Source: an uncultured Eubacteriales bacterium
Lineage (GTDB): Bacteria > Bacillota > Clostridia > Christensenellales > Pumilibacteraceae
DNA: 39,841 bases
NCBI GenBank assembly: GCA_902783025.1
Contig: CACZPH010000063.1
Coordinates: forward strand, 1 to 39,841
Direction: 5' to 3'
This document shows positions 1 through 8,782 of this stretch, one piece after another. Below the pieces are notes generated by a model. That model saw only the letters and a list, made by a program, of their open reading frames with translations. It was not told the origin of the DNA and searched no databases. Made by a program: the position numbers and the translations under genes. Within the stretch, counting starts at the first letter, position 1. Every line of letters starts with the position of its first letter.

Positions 1-1
1 C

Positions 2-505
2 CACGCGTATTTCAATATCGGCGGACAGGATACTATTTTAGGTCACGAACTCATGATCCGTTCGCACCTTATGACTCCGGTGGACGACGAACTTATCCCC
101 CACGGCGAATACATGGAGATCGACGACACGCCGTACAGCTTTTACGACGGAAAACTGCTGGGCAAGGATATGTTTTCCAAGGACCATATGATCGCGCTTT
201 GCCACGGCTACGACTTCAACTATTGCATCGACCGCAAAGGCGACGGACTCGAGCATTTCGCGTACGTTTACGACAAGGAAAGCGGCAGAAGAATGGACTG
301 CTATACGACTCTTCCGGGCGTTCAGCTTTACACCTCCAACGTTATGCATCTTATGGGCAAGAAAGAATACGGCAATCATTGCGCGCTTTGTCTGGAAACG
401 CAAGGCTATCCCAACTCTCCCAACTGCCCCGAGTACCCCTCGACCGTGCTCAAGGCGGGCGAAGAGTACAAGGAGACCACCGTTTATAAGTTCTCTATCA
501 AATAA
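2..505 (+). CDS. Aldose 1-epimerase (galactose mutarotase) family protein, 5'-truncated
   Basis: This is the C-terminal part (about 167 residues) of a GalM-type mutarotase, which interconverts the alpha and beta anomers of free aldoses in the cytoplasm. The reading frame is open from base 2 and runs off the left edge, so the start lies outside the window. The first visible residues are HAYFNIGG, matching the family block NHAYFNL whose histidine is the general acid. Near the end, CLETQGYPNSPN contains the glutamate that acts as catalytic base in the family. Both halves of the active site are therefore present. The next gene follows after 21 bases with its own ribosome binding site and may be co-transcribed. 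Substrate (galactose, glucose or another sugar) cannot be told from this fragment. Confidence 0.88.
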   Translation, partial: HAYFNIGGQDTILGHELMIRSHLMTPVDDELIPHGEYMEIDDTPYSFYDGKLLGKDMFSKDHMIALCHGYDFNYCIDRKGDGLEHFAYVYDKESGRRMDCYTTLPGVQLYTSNVMHLMGKKEYGNHCALCLETQGYPNSPNCPEYPSTVLKAGEEYKETTVYKFSIK

Positions 506-526
506 CCGTCTTTTAAGGAAAGGACA

Positions 527-1435
527 ATGAGCAAAAAAGGTATTTTCTCAATATTCGTCGCGTTTATCATCGCCGCGGCGGCGGCCGGTTGCGCGCCTAG
601 CGCAAAAACGACCGAACCCGACGCCGTAACAGAGGTAAGACAGTTCGAGTTTTACAAGCGTTACGACGATACGTATTTCGTTAAAGGCTGCGCGCCGGAA
701 GAATACGAAGGCGGCGACGAACTCGTAATTCCGTCCGAGCACGAGGGCAAACCCGTGTCCGGAATTTTCAAGAACGGTTTTAAGGGGTACCCGATCAAAA
801 GCGTTGTCATTCCCGATTCGATCGTTACCATTGAAGAAAAAGCCTTTATGGATTGCGCCGCTTTAGAAAGCGTCGATCTTCCCACGTCGGTAAAGACTCT
901 GGGATTCAGCGTATTCGCCAACTGCTCGGCGCTTAACGGTATCGACCTTACGTTCGTTACCGATATAGGATCGACGTGCTTTTACAACTGCGCGGCGCTC
1001 AGAGATGTATATTTGTCGACCGCTCTCAATTCGTACAACTTCGATATGTTTTCGGGATGCTACAATATCGAATACAACGAATACTCCGGCGGCAGATACT
1101 TAGGTACGAGAACGGACGGCTACGCGTATCTGGTAGACGCGACGGACGAGGACGGATCGTTTACGATAAGTCCCAACGCCAAAGTCATATTCGAGAGCGC
1201 GTTTTCCGGGATCGCCGCAACCGACGAAGTTATAATTCCCTCGTCGGTAAGGTTTATCGGCGCGAGCGCTTTTATGGGTTCGTCGTTTAAGAGAGTGACT
1301 TTCGCGAGCGCGTCGGGCTGGAAACTCATGCCTTTCGGCATACCGCAGGGCAACGACCTTGATCTGAGCGATCCGGCGCAAAACGCGGTTATGCTGAAGT
1401 TCGACTACTACAAATACCCGCTCGGCAAAATTTGA
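527..1435 (+). CDS. BspA-type leucine-rich-repeat lipoprotein
   Basis: A 302-residue predicted surface lipoprotein. The N-terminus has a KK pair, a hydrophobic stretch rich in Ala/Ile/Phe and a lipobox ending AAGC, so Cys22 is the likely lipidated residue. The body carries repeats of the BspA/LRR_5 kind (units such as IPDSIVTIEEKAFMDC and LPTSVKTLGFSVFANC), in which the pattern is a strand with I/V-P followed by F-x-x-C. The family is used for surface binding and adhesion in gut Firmicutes and Bacteroidota, but no specific ligand can be inferred. A ribosome binding site (AAGGAAAGGA) precedes the ATG. It sits between a sugar mutarotase and the aromatic amino-acid operon. A weak GGCT-GAAA-AGCC hairpin lies just after the stop (1447-1458) without a T-run. 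Confidence 0.85.
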   Translation: MSKKGIFSIFVAFIIAAAAAGCAPSAKTTEPDAVTEVRQFEFYKRYDDTYFVKGCAPEEYEGGDELVIPSEHEGKPVSGIFKNGFKGYPIKSVVIPDSIVTIEEKAFMDCAALESVDLPTSVKTLGFSVFANCSALNGIDLTFVTDIGSTCFYNCAALRDVYLSTALNSYNFDMFSGCYNIEYNEYSGGRYLGTRTDGYAYLVDATDEDGSFTISPNAKVIFESAFSGIAATDEVIIPSSVRFIGASAFMGSSFKRVTFASASGWKLMPFGIPQGNDLDLSDPAQNAVMLKFDYYKYPLGKI

Positions 1436-1500
1436 CGGCAAAAGGCGGCTGAAAAGCCCCGGATATTTATAGTATATTTAATAAAAATAATAAAAGCGTC

Positions 1501-1529
1501 TTGACAAAATCGGCGCGCGGCATTATAAT
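1501..1529 (+). promoter_or_regulatory. Consensus sigma-A promoter of the aromatic operon
   Basis: TTGACA at 1501-1506 and TATAAT at 1524-1529 are separated by exactly 17 bases, a perfect consensus. Transcription should start near 1536, only about 24 bases before the ATG at 1560. This leaves no room for a T-box or a leader-peptide attenuator downstream of the promoter. Confidence 0.85.
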
Positions 1530-1559
1530 TGAAAAATATTATAATGCCTTTTTTGTAAA

Positions 1560-2744
1560 ATGAACGAAACTATGAAACAAAGAGGAGCGAACGCCTCCGT
1601 CATAAGAGAAATTTTCGAGTACGCCAAGATCCGCAAGTCCCAAGTCGGCGAGGACGGGGTGTACGATTTCAGCATAGGCAATCCGTCCGTGCCGCCGCCC
1701 GTCGCGGTCACCGAAACGCTTAAGGAGCTTGTCTGTGACGAAAAGATCCACGGTTATACCGCAAGCGCCGGCGATCCTTCGGTAAGGCGCGCGATAGCGG
1801 AATATATCAACGCCGAGTACGGCGCCGACGAGCGCGCGGAGCGGATATATATGACTTGCGGCGCGGCGGCTTCTTTGGCAATAACCCTTCGCGCACTGTG
1901 CAACGAAGGCGACGAGGTCATAGTGTTTGCGCCGTATTTCCCCGAATACGCCGTGTTCATCGAAGCGGCGGGCGCGAAATGCGTGGCGGCAAAACCCGAC
2001 CTTAAGACTTTCGAGCCGGATTTAGACGATCTGCGCGCTAAAATCACCGGTAAAACGCGCGCCGTTATTATCAATTCGCCCAACAATCCCACGGGAGTGG
2101 TTTATTCGGAGAAGACGATCCGCGCTATAGCGAGCGTTTTGAGAGAAAGATCCGCCGAGTACGGCGACGTTTACCTTATTTCGGACGAGCCGTATCGCGA
2201 ACTCGTGTACGACGGCGCGAAAACGGTATACGTTCCCGCGTATTACGACAAGACGGTAGTATGCTATTCGTTCAGCAAATCGCTTTCGCTTCCGGGCGAA
2301 AGAATAGGATATATCGACGTTACGAGCGGATGTTCCGACGACGTATTTTACGCCGTGTGCGGCGCGGGCAGAAGCCTCGGTTACGTCTGCGCGCCCGCTT
2401 TGTTCCAATTTTTGGCGGCGCGAGTTATCGGAATGACGAGCGACCTGAGCGTTTACGAACGCAACCGTCGCGCTCTTTACGCCGCGCTGACGGGTTACGG
2501 CTACGAAGTCGCGGAGAGCAAAGGAGCGTTTTATTTGTTCGTAAAGTCTCCGTCCGGCGACGCGCGGGAATTTTACGAACGCGCGAAAAAACACGACGTA
2601 TTTATCGTTCCGTCGGACAGTTTCGGTTTGGGCGGTTACGCGAGAGTCGCGTATTGCGTAAGCGAAAAGCAGGTGGCGGACAGCCTTCCGGCGTTTAGGA
2701 AAATAATCGAAGAATACGGAGAAAGAAATGGACGAACTCAATAA
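1560..2744 (+). CDS. PLP-dependent class I/II aminotransferase, probably for aromatic amino acids
   Basis: A 394-residue fold-type I aminotransferase. Visible hallmarks are the N-terminal block FSIGNPSVPPP, NSPNNPTG around residue 180, SDEPY for the PLP ring contact, SFSKSLSLPGERIGY with the Schiff-base lysine at K240, and a C-terminal arginine in YARVAYC for the substrate carboxylate. As first gene of an operon holding the rest of phenylalanine and tyrosine synthesis, it most likely transaminates phenylpyruvate and 4-hydroxyphenylpyruvate, or prephenate. This is context inference, because the family also contains aspartate and alanine aminotransferases. The ATG has no recognisable Shine-Dalgarno sequence, and an in-frame stop at 1542-1544 prevents a longer N-terminus. 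The 3' end overlaps pheA by 17 bases. Confidence 0.85.
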   Translation: MNETMKQRGANASVIREIFEYAKIRKSQVGEDGVYDFSIGNPSVPPPVAVTETLKELVCDEKIHGYTASAGDPSVRRAIAEYINAEYGADERAERIYMTCGAAASLAITLRALCNEGDEVIVFAPYFPEYAVFIEAAGAKCVAAKPDLKTFEPDLDDLRAKITGKTRAVIINSPNNPTGVVYSEKTIRAIASVLRERSAEYGDVYLISDEPYRELVYDGAKTVYVPAYYDKTVVCYSFSKSLSLPGERIGYIDVTSGCSDDVFYAVCGAGRSLGYVCAPALFQFLAARVIGMTSDLSVYERNRRALYAALTGYGYEVAESKGAFYLFVKSPSGDAREFYERAKKHDVFIVPSDSFGLGGYARVAYCVSEKQVADSLPAFRKIIEEYGERNGRTQ

Positions 2745-3825
2745 GGCAAGACAGACGATCAACGAAGTCGACCGTAAGATAGCCGAGCTTTTCGAAGAGC
2801 GCATGAAGGCGTGCGCGGAAGTGGCGGAATACAAGAAAGAACGCGGTCTTCCGATACTCGACAAGCGCCGCGAAGACGAGGTCGTGGCGCGTAATTGCGC
2901 GTATATACGGGACGACGTTATCCGTGAGTATTACGCCGATTATCTTCGCAAAACCATGGCGGTTTCGCGCGCGTACCAAAGCAGGCTCGTAAACGGCGTA
3001 AAAGTCGCGTACAGCGGCATTGTGGGCGCTTTTGCTCACATAGCGGCGATGCGTGCGTATCCGGAAGGCGAATACGTGCCGTATCCGGACTTTGCCTCTG
3101 CGTACGGGGCGGTGGAGAAAGGCGAATGCGATTATGCGGTATTGCCTATCGAAAACAGTTTCGCGGGCGATGTGGGCACGGTAATGGATCTTATGTTTTC
3201 GGGATCTCTTTACGTCAACCGTATGCTCGAACTTCCCGTCGAGCATTGTCTGCTCGGCGCGGCGGGCGCTACGAAAGAGAGCGTAAAGCGCGTTTTTTCG
3301 CATCCGCAGGCGCTGAATCAATGCGCGGGCTACATCGCGAAAAACGGCTTTGAAGAGGTCGAATTTCCCAATACCGCGGTGGCGGCGAGATCCGTTGCCG
3401 AAAGAGGCGACGTTTCGATAGCGGCGATAGCGTCCGAAGAAACGGCGGCCATATACGGACTTACGGTACTTGAGCGCCGCATAAATTCGGCGGCGAACAA
3501 CACTACGCGTTTCGCCGTTTTCTCCCGCGTTAAGTCTGACGGGCGCTCGAAGAGCAAAATGGGCGAACATTTCATTTTGGTCTTCACGGTAAAGAACGAA
3601 GCGGGCGCGCTCGCCAAAACCCTCGACATAATCGGCGCGCACGGATACAATATGCGCACTCTTCGCAGCAGACCGATGAAAGAACTTATCTGGAATTACT
3701 ATTTCTTTATCGAGGCGCAGGGCGACATCAATTCCGAAGACGGCAAAGATATGCTTATTCAGCTTTCCGCCACGTGCGACAGGCTCAAGCTCGTCGGAAC
3801 GTACGAGCAGAGCGAAAAGGAGTAA
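2728..3825 (+). CDS. pheA: Bifunctional chorismate mutase / prephenate dehydratase (P-protein)
   Basis: A 365-residue enzyme converting chorismate to prephenate and then to phenylpyruvate. Residues 1 to about 85 form an AroQ-type chorismate mutase helix bundle (INEVDRKIAELFEERM, then KKERGLPILDKRRE). Residues from about 90 to 268 form the prephenate dehydratase domain (VLPIENSFAGDV, and NNTTRFAVF holding the catalytic Thr of the TRF motif). From about 275 an ACT domain follows (NEAGALAKTLDIIGAHGYNM, LRSRPMK), which in this family binds phenylalanine for feedback inhibition. The ATG lies inside the aminotransferase gene and is preceded by GGAGAAAGAA. Since tyrA in this operon has no mutase domain, this gene is the only visible source of prephenate for both branches. 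Confidence 0.95.
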   Translation: MDELNKARQTINEVDRKIAELFEERMKACAEVAEYKKERGLPILDKRREDEVVARNCAYIRDDVIREYYADYLRKTMAVSRAYQSRLVNGVKVAYSGIVGAFAHIAAMRAYPEGEYVPYPDFASAYGAVEKGECDYAVLPIENSFAGDVGTVMDLMFSGSLYVNRMLELPVEHCLLGAAGATKESVKRVFSHPQALNQCAGYIAKNGFEEVEFPNTAVAARSVAERGDVSIAAIASEETAAIYGLTVLERRINSAANNTTRFAVFSRVKSDGRSKSKMGEHFILVFTVKNEAGALAKTLDIIGAHGYNMRTLRSRPMKELIWNYYFFIEAQGDINSEDGKDMLIQLSATCDRLKLVGTYEQSEKE

Positions 3826-3827
3826 TT

Positions 3828-4829
3828 ATGATAATTCCCGTACGAGGCGAAGGAATAAATTACGATATCGCGGTAAAGCGCGGCGCGATCGAGAGCGTCG
3901 GCGAAGAGTTTTCGCTGTCGCGCAAGGTTCTTGTCGTTACCGACGACGGAGTACCTCAAGAGTACGCTAAGCAAGTACTCAAGGCTTCCGGAAACGGATT
4001 TCTCGTCACGATAAAAAGCGGCGAAGAAAACAAAAACTTCGATCAGTATCGCGTCGTAATGGAAGAACTGTGCCGCAATGCCTTTACGCGCACGGACTGC
4101 GTGGTCGCGGTAGGCGGCGGAGTGGTCGGCGATCTCGCGGGCTTTTGCGCGGCGACGTATATGCGCGGAATAGACTTTTACAACGTTCCCACCACGCTTC
4201 TTTCTCAGCTCGACTCGTCCGTAGGCGGCAAAACCGCTATCGACTTTATGGGATACAAGAACTGCGTGGGCGCTTTCTACCAGCCCAAGAAGGTCCTTAT
4301 CGACCCCGACGTACTCGACACGCTTTGCGACAGGCAGTTTTATTCGGGGCTCGTCGAAGCCGTCAAAATGGCGGCGACGCACGACGAAAACTTGTTTGAT
4401 TTCATCTCGGACAGCGACGACGTAAGGCGCGACGCGGAGGAAATAATCACCCGCGCGGTAAAAATAAAGTGCGACGTCGTCGAGCGCGATCCGACGGAAA
4501 AGGGCGAGCGCAAAGTCCTCAATTTCGGTCATACGATAGGTCACGCGATAGAAAGTCTCTCGATGCCCGCGTTACTTCACGGCGAATGCGTGGGTCTGGG
4601 AATGCTTGCGGTAAGCGGCGGCGAAGTGCGCGAAAAAATAGCGCGCGCGCTTACCAAGTACGGACTTCCCGTCTTATACGATCTTGACGAGCGCAAAATC
4701 ATCGATTTTATTCGCCACGACAAGAAGGCGAGCGGAGACGAAATAAGCCTCGTTACGGTGCCGTCGATCGGCTCGTACGAGATCAGGAAAGTAAAAATCG
4801 ACAGTCTTTTCGACACAAGGAGCAGGTAA
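3828..4829 (+). CDS. aroB: 3-dehydroquinate synthase
   Basis: A 333-residue NAD-dependent enzyme that cyclises DAHP to 3-dehydroquinate, the second step of the shikimate pathway. Recognisable blocks are GGGVVGDLAGF (NAD and phosphate contacts), NVPTTLLSQLDSSVGGKT, and the metal-binding histidines in NFGHTIGHAIE and LLHGECV, followed by HDKKASG. The start was placed at ATG 3828, because AAAGGAG lies seven bases upstream and the family N-terminus fits. An upstream in-frame ATG at 3774 lies inside pheA and adds a non-conserved extension. The stop overlaps the aroC start (TAATG), implying translational coupling. Confidence 0.95.
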   Translation: MIIPVRGEGINYDIAVKRGAIESVGEEFSLSRKVLVVTDDGVPQEYAKQVLKASGNGFLVTIKSGEENKNFDQYRVVMEELCRNAFTRTDCVVAVGGGVVGDLAGFCAATYMRGIDFYNVPTTLLSQLDSSVGGKTAIDFMGYKNCVGAFYQPKKVLIDPDVLDTLCDRQFYSGLVEAVKMAATHDENLFDFISDSDDVRRDAEEIITRAVKIKCDVVERDPTEKGERKVLNFGHTIGHAIESLSMPALLHGECVGLGMLAVSGGEVREKIARALTKYGLPVLYDLDERKIIDFIRHDKKASGDEISLVTVPSIGSYEIRKVKIDSLFDTRSR

Positions 4830-5926
4830 TGAAAAATTCGTTCGGACAAAGCATAACCGTCACCCTTTTCGGCGAAAGTCATTCGCCGTATATAGGCGCG
4901 GTGGTCGATTCGTTCGCTCCCGGCGTCATAGTCGACGAAGAAGTAATACGCGCCGCGCTCAATAAACGCAGACCGCGAGGCGCAGGCGAAACGCAAAGAA
5001 GAGAAAGCGACGAATTCAGAATAGTCAGCGGAGCAGTCGGCGGTCGTACCACCGGCACGCCGCTGTGTTTGCTTATCCCTAATACCGACGTAAAAAGCGA
5101 AGATTACGAGAGTTTTTCTTCTCTTGCCCGCCCCTCGCACGCCGATTTTACCGCCGAGGCGAAATATCACGGATTTCAGGACAAGCGCGGCGGAGGGCAT
5201 TTTTCGGGCAGGCTTACGGCGGCGCTCGTAGCCGTAGGCGCGATAGCGCGGCAAATGCTCGGGCAAAAAGGCGTGTACTTAGGCACGCACGTATTGAGTC
5301 TGGGCGGAGTGCGCGACGTAAAATTCACCGACGCGGAGCGCGAAGTAAAGGATATCGCTTCAATGGATTTTCCGGTGCTTTCGCCGGTTGAGGACGAAAT
5401 GCTGTCCCGCGTCGAAGAGGCGAGAAAAGACGGCGACAGCGTGGGCGGCGTTACCGAAACCGCGATCGTGGGCTTGGAGCCGGGCTTGGGAGAACCGTGG
5501 TTCGACTCTATAGAAAGCGTACTTTCGCACGCGCTGTTTTCGATAGGCGGGATTAAGGGCGTACAGTTCGGCGCGGGTTTTGCGTTCGGCGAAATGAACG
5601 GAAGCGAAGCGAACGACGCTTTTTACGTAGACGGCGGAAAAATAAAGACGAAAACCAACAACAACGGCGGCATAAACGGCGGCATCACAAACGGTATGCC
5701 GATAATCTTTTCCTGCGCGGTAAAACCCACTCCGAGCATAAGCAAGGAACAGGACACCGTCGATTACGTAAAGGGCGAAAACGCCCGGATGAGGATAAGC
5801 GGCAGACACGATCCGGCGATAATCAGGCGCGTTTGTCCGGTAATAGACGCGGTTTGCGCGCTCACGATAGCGGATATGCTTGCCGCGCGTTACGGCACGG
5901 ATTACTTTTGCGGAGCGAAAAAATGA
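4829..5926 (+). CDS. aroC: Chorismate synthase
   Basis: A 365-residue FMN-dependent lyase that makes chorismate from EPSP in the last common step of the pathway. Signature regions are FGESHSPYIG at the N-terminus, RPRGAGETQRRESDEF, RPSHADFTAEAKYHG, a GGGHFSGR loop, NNNGGINGGITNG and the C-terminal GRHDPAIIRRVCPV. Length is typical of the family. The start overlaps aroB by one base with AAGGAGCAGG just ahead of it, and the stop overlaps the next start as ATGA. No flavin reductase domain is fused, so reduced FMN must come from elsewhere in the cell. Confidence 0.95.
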   Translation: MKNSFGQSITVTLFGESHSPYIGAVVDSFAPGVIVDEEVIRAALNKRRPRGAGETQRRESDEFRIVSGAVGGRTTGTPLCLLIPNTDVKSEDYESFSSLARPSHADFTAEAKYHGFQDKRGGGHFSGRLTAALVAVGAIARQMLGQKGVYLGTHVLSLGGVRDVKFTDAEREVKDIASMDFPVLSPVEDEMLSRVEEARKDGDSVGGVTETAIVGLEPGLGEPWFDSIESVLSHALFSIGGIKGVQFGAGFAFGEMNGSEANDAFYVDGGKIKTKTNNNGGINGGITNGMPIIFSCAVKPTPSISKEQDTVDYVKGENARMRISGRHDPAIIRRVCPVIDAVCALTIADMLAARYGTDYFCGAKK

Positions 5927-7158
5927 TTTACGGACTAATCGGCGAGAAGCTGGCGCACTCGTTTTCCAAAGTAATTCACGACATGATAGGCGGTTACGAG
6001 TACGAACTGAAGGAAATACCGCCTCAAGAACTCGACGGCTTTATGAAAGCCAAGGATTTTAGGGCGATCAACGTGACTATTCCGTACAAGGAAAAAGTCA
6101 TACCGTATCTCGATTTCGTGTCCGATCAGGCGCGCGCGATAGGCGCGGTAAATACGATAGTCAACGACCGCGGCACGCTTTACGGATACAATACCGACTA
6201 TTTCGGACTGAAGGCGCTGTTTGCGACCACGGGCGTAAGCGCGGCGGGCAAAACCGTCGTTATTCTCGGATCCGGCGGCACGGCGAAGACCGCGCGCGCG
6301 GTGTTTGCGGACCTGGGAGCGGGCAAAGTCCTTATCGTTTCGCGAACGCCGACGGGCGATTATATCTCGTACGACGAGGCGAAAACGGTTTACTCCGGCG
6401 CCGAGATTTTAGTCAACACCACGCCGTGCGGAATGTATCCGCGTTCTGCCGAAACGCCGATAGAATTATCCGCCTTTACGCGGCTTGAGTGCTTGCTGGA
6501 CGTCATTTACAATCCGCTTTGCACGCGTCTGATGCGCGAAGCGGCAAGACGGGGCGTTATTGCGAAGAGCGGTCTGTATATGCTGGTCGCCCAAGGCGTG
6601 ATAGCGAGCGGGCTTTTTTTCGGCAAAGCGCCCAAAACCGAACAAATCGACGCCGTTTACGAACGGATCGTAAGGCTCAAGCGCAACGTTGTGCTTACCG
6701 GAATGCCGGGCGCCGGCAAATCGACCGTAGGCAAAATTCTCGCCGCGTCTTTAAGGCGCGAACTTATCGACACCGACGACGAAATAGTCGGACGTATCGG
6801 AATGCCGATAGCGGAATTTTTTAAGACGCGCGGCGAAAAGGAATTCCGCAAGATAGAATCCGAGGTTATCGTCGAAGCGTCCGCCAAAAACGGCGTGATC
6901 ATAGCCACGGGCGGCGGAGCGGTTCTTGACGAAAAGAATATAGACGAGCTTAAGAGCAACGGCACGATTTACTTTGTGGACCGACCTTTGGATCTTATCC
7001 GTCCGACTTCGTCGCGGCCGCTGTCGATGGACAGAGAGGCGCTGAAGAAGCGTTACGAAGAGCGCTACCCGATTTACCTTGCGACGGCGGACAAAAGAAT
7101 AGAATCCGACGGAAACTCCGCGAAAGTCGCCGAAGCCATCAAAGGAGATTTTGTATGA
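5923..7158 (+). CDS. aroE-aroK: Shikimate dehydrogenase - shikimate kinase fusion
   Basis: A 411-residue bifunctional protein for two consecutive-substrate steps, dehydroshikimate to shikimate and shikimate to shikimate-3-phosphate. Residues 1 to about 250 are AroE: AHSFSKVIH at the substrate site, NVTIPYKEK with the catalytic lysine, GYNTDYFG with the paired aspartate, and a Rossmann block VVILGSGGTAKT. Residues from about 254 are AroK: Walker A GMPGAGKST, DTDDEI, TRGEKEFRKIE, ATGGGAV and a lid with SRPLS. No stop or frameshift separates the halves, and the linker (YERIVRLKR) is very short. The start is ATG 5923, overlapping the aroC stop. An in-frame ATG 90 bases upstream would only read aroC sequence in another frame. 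Both active sites look intact. Confidence 0.93.
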   Translation: MIYGLIGEKLAHSFSKVIHDMIGGYEYELKEIPPQELDGFMKAKDFRAINVTIPYKEKVIPYLDFVSDQARAIGAVNTIVNDRGTLYGYNTDYFGLKALFATTGVSAAGKTVVILGSGGTAKTARAVFADLGAGKVLIVSRTPTGDYISYDEAKTVYSGAEILVNTTPCGMYPRSAETPIELSAFTRLECLLDVIYNPLCTRLMREAARRGVIAKSGLYMLVAQGVIASGLFFGKAPKTEQIDAVYERIVRLKRNVVLTGMPGAGKSTVGKILAASLRRELIDTDDEIVGRIGMPIAEFFKTRGEKEFRKIESEVIVEASAKNGVIIATGGGAVLDEKNIDELKSNGTIYFVDRPLDLIRPTSSRPLSMDREALKKRYEERYPIYLATADKRIESDGNSAKVAEAIKGDFV

Positions 7159-7598
7159 AAATTCTCGTTATAAACGGACCGAATATCAATCTTTTGGGGA
7201 TCCGCGAACCCGCCGTTTACGGCAGGGAATCTTACCATGATTTATGCAAACTCGTTACCGACCGCGGCAAAGAACTCGGCGCTCAAGTCGAGATATATCA
7301 ATCCAACCATGAAGGAGCGCTCGTCGATAAGATCCAGAAGGCGTATTACGACGAAGTCGACGGTATCGTCATCAATCCCGGCGCATATACGCATACGTCG
7401 ATAGCTATTCTCGACGCGCTCAAAGCCGTCGGGATACCGACGGTCGAGGTGCATATTTCGGCGGTTGACAAGAGAGAAGGGTACAGACAGATCAGTTACG
7501 TAAGAGAATACGCCTTAGCTACCGTATCGGGCAAAGGTATCGGCGGCTACGTCGAGGCGATGGACATACTGATCAAGGAGTTAAAATGCGGGCGATAA
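7155..7598 (+). CDS. aroQ: Type II 3-dehydroquinate dehydratase
   Basis: A 147-residue type II enzyme converting 3-dehydroquinate to 3-dehydroshikimate. The N-terminus MKILVINGPNINLLGIREP and the YG of the flexible loop are classical, as are QSNHEGALVDKI, INPGAYTHTS with the catalytic histidine, and VEVHIS. The family's usual HARE loop is KREGYRQ here, still with the arginine. AAAGGAG precedes the ATG, which overlaps the stop of the fusion gene (ATGA). The 3' end overlaps aroA by 13 bases. The family works as a cytoplasmic dodecamer. Confidence 0.95.
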   Translation: MKILVINGPNINLLGIREPAVYGRESYHDLCKLVTDRGKELGAQVEIYQSNHEGALVDKIQKAYYDEVDGIVINPGAYTHTSIAILDALKAVGIPTVEVHISAVDKREGYRQISYVREYALATVSGKGIGGYVEAMDILIKELKCGR

Positions 7599-8779
7599 TA
7601 GAAAAAAGCAACCTTACCGGCGAGGTGAACGCTCCGCCGTCCAAGTCTTACGCGCACAGACTACTTATCTGCGCGGCTTTGGCGAAAGGCAGGAGCGTGA
7701 TACGCAATATAGCGCGTTCGGCAGACATCGACGCCACGGCGAAATGCGTCCGCGCGCTCGGCGCGAGGGCGGAACTCGACGGCAAAGCGGCGATAGTACA
7801 CGGCGCGGATTTTTCGGGCGGTTTCGATTTTGATTGCGGCGAAAGCGGCAGTACGTTGAGATTTTTTATTCCCATAGCGCTCTCTTGCGCGGACGAAGCG
7901 GTTTTCCGCTGTTCGCCGCGGCTTATTGCGCGGGGAATAGGCGTGTACGTCGAATCGCTCAAAGACACCGTATTTTCTTTTACAGACGATACGATAACGG
8001 CAAAGGGCGGATTGAAGGCGGGAAAATACGTCGTCAAGGGTAACGTCAGCAGTCAGTTTATAAGCGGATTGCTGTTCGCTTTGCCGCTTCTTGAAGGCGA
8101 TAGCGAAATAGAAATAATCCCGCCTCTTGAGAGCGAACCGTACGTCAATATGACTATCTCCGCGCTCGCGGCTTTCGGCGTAAAGGCGGAGCGCAGCGGC
8201 TATACGATAAGCGTAAAAGGCGGTCAAGAGTACCTTTCGCGCACGGTGACGACCGAAGGCGACTGGTCGAACGCGGCGTTTCTCGATTTTTTCAATCGCG
8301 TAGGCGGTTCCGTTTCGGTCGGCGGGCTTGACGAAAACAGCGAGCAGGGAGATAAGGCTTACCGCAAATTTTTCGAACTTCTTTCTCTCTTTACCCCCAC
8401 GATAGACTTAAGGGACAACCCCGATCTCGCGCCTATCCTGACGGTACTTGCCGCTCTCAAATCCGGCGCGACGTTTACCTCGACGGCGCGGCTTAAGATC
8501 AAGGAGAGCGATCGGGCGGCGGTCATGCGCGACGAACTCAAGGCTTTCGGCGCCGAAATCGAGGTAAAAGAAGATTCGTTTACGGTTTATCCGTCCGTTC
8601 TTCACGCGCCGACGCGCACGCTTAACGGGCACAACGATCACAGAGTGGTTATGGCGCTCGCTTGCTTATGCACGCTTTACGGCGGAACGATAGACGGCGC
8701 GGAAGCGGTAAGCAAAAGTTATCCGGACTTTTTCGACGTATTACGCAAACTCGGCGCTCAAGTCGAGCTTAAGGAGTAA
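7586..8779 (+). CDS. aroA: 3-phosphoshikimate 1-carboxyvinyltransferase (EPSP synthase)
   Basis: A 397-residue enzyme joining PEP and shikimate-3-phosphate to give EPSP. Visible are the N-terminal PPSKSYAHRLLI lysine region, the PEP-site glycine loop CGESGSTLRFFIP, SSQFISGLL, the GDWSNAAF block, the KESDRA motif and NDHRVVMA with the family arginine. It is slightly shorter than the roughly 425-residue norm, mostly by compact loops. The start lies within aroQ, after AAGGAG. Whether it is a glyphosate-sensitive or tolerant class cannot be decided confidently by eye. Confidence 0.94.
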   Translation: MRAIIEKSNLTGEVNAPPSKSYAHRLLICAALAKGRSVIRNIARSADIDATAKCVRALGARAELDGKAAIVHGADFSGGFDFDCGESGSTLRFFIPIALSCADEAVFRCSPRLIARGIGVYVESLKDTVFSFTDDTITAKGGLKAGKYVVKGNVSSQFISGLLFALPLLEGDSEIEIIPPLESEPYVNMTISALAAFGVKAERSGYTISVKGGQEYLSRTVTTEGDWSNAAFLDFFNRVGGSVSVGGLDENSEQGDKAYRKFFELLSLFTPTIDLRDNPDLAPILTVLAALKSGATFTSTARLKIKESDRAAVMRDELKAFGAEIEVKEDSFTVYPSVLHAPTRTLNGHNDHRVVMALACLCTLYGGTIDGAEAVSKSYPDFFDVLRKLGAQVELKE

Positions 8780-8782
8780 ATT

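Noticed and set aside
1436..1559. T-box riboswitch before the aromatic operon
   Set aside because: No T-box sequence or specifier stem is seen, and the consensus promoter lies only 24 bases upstream of predicted translation.
2022..3642. Antisense open frames under the aminotransferase and pheA
   Set aside because: Shadow frames of strongly recognised genes, with arginine-rich translations and no supporting signals.
5833..5922. 30-residue extension of the AroE-AroK fusion
   Set aside because: It lies wholly inside aroC in another frame. The conserved AroE start with ATGA overlap at 5923 is better.
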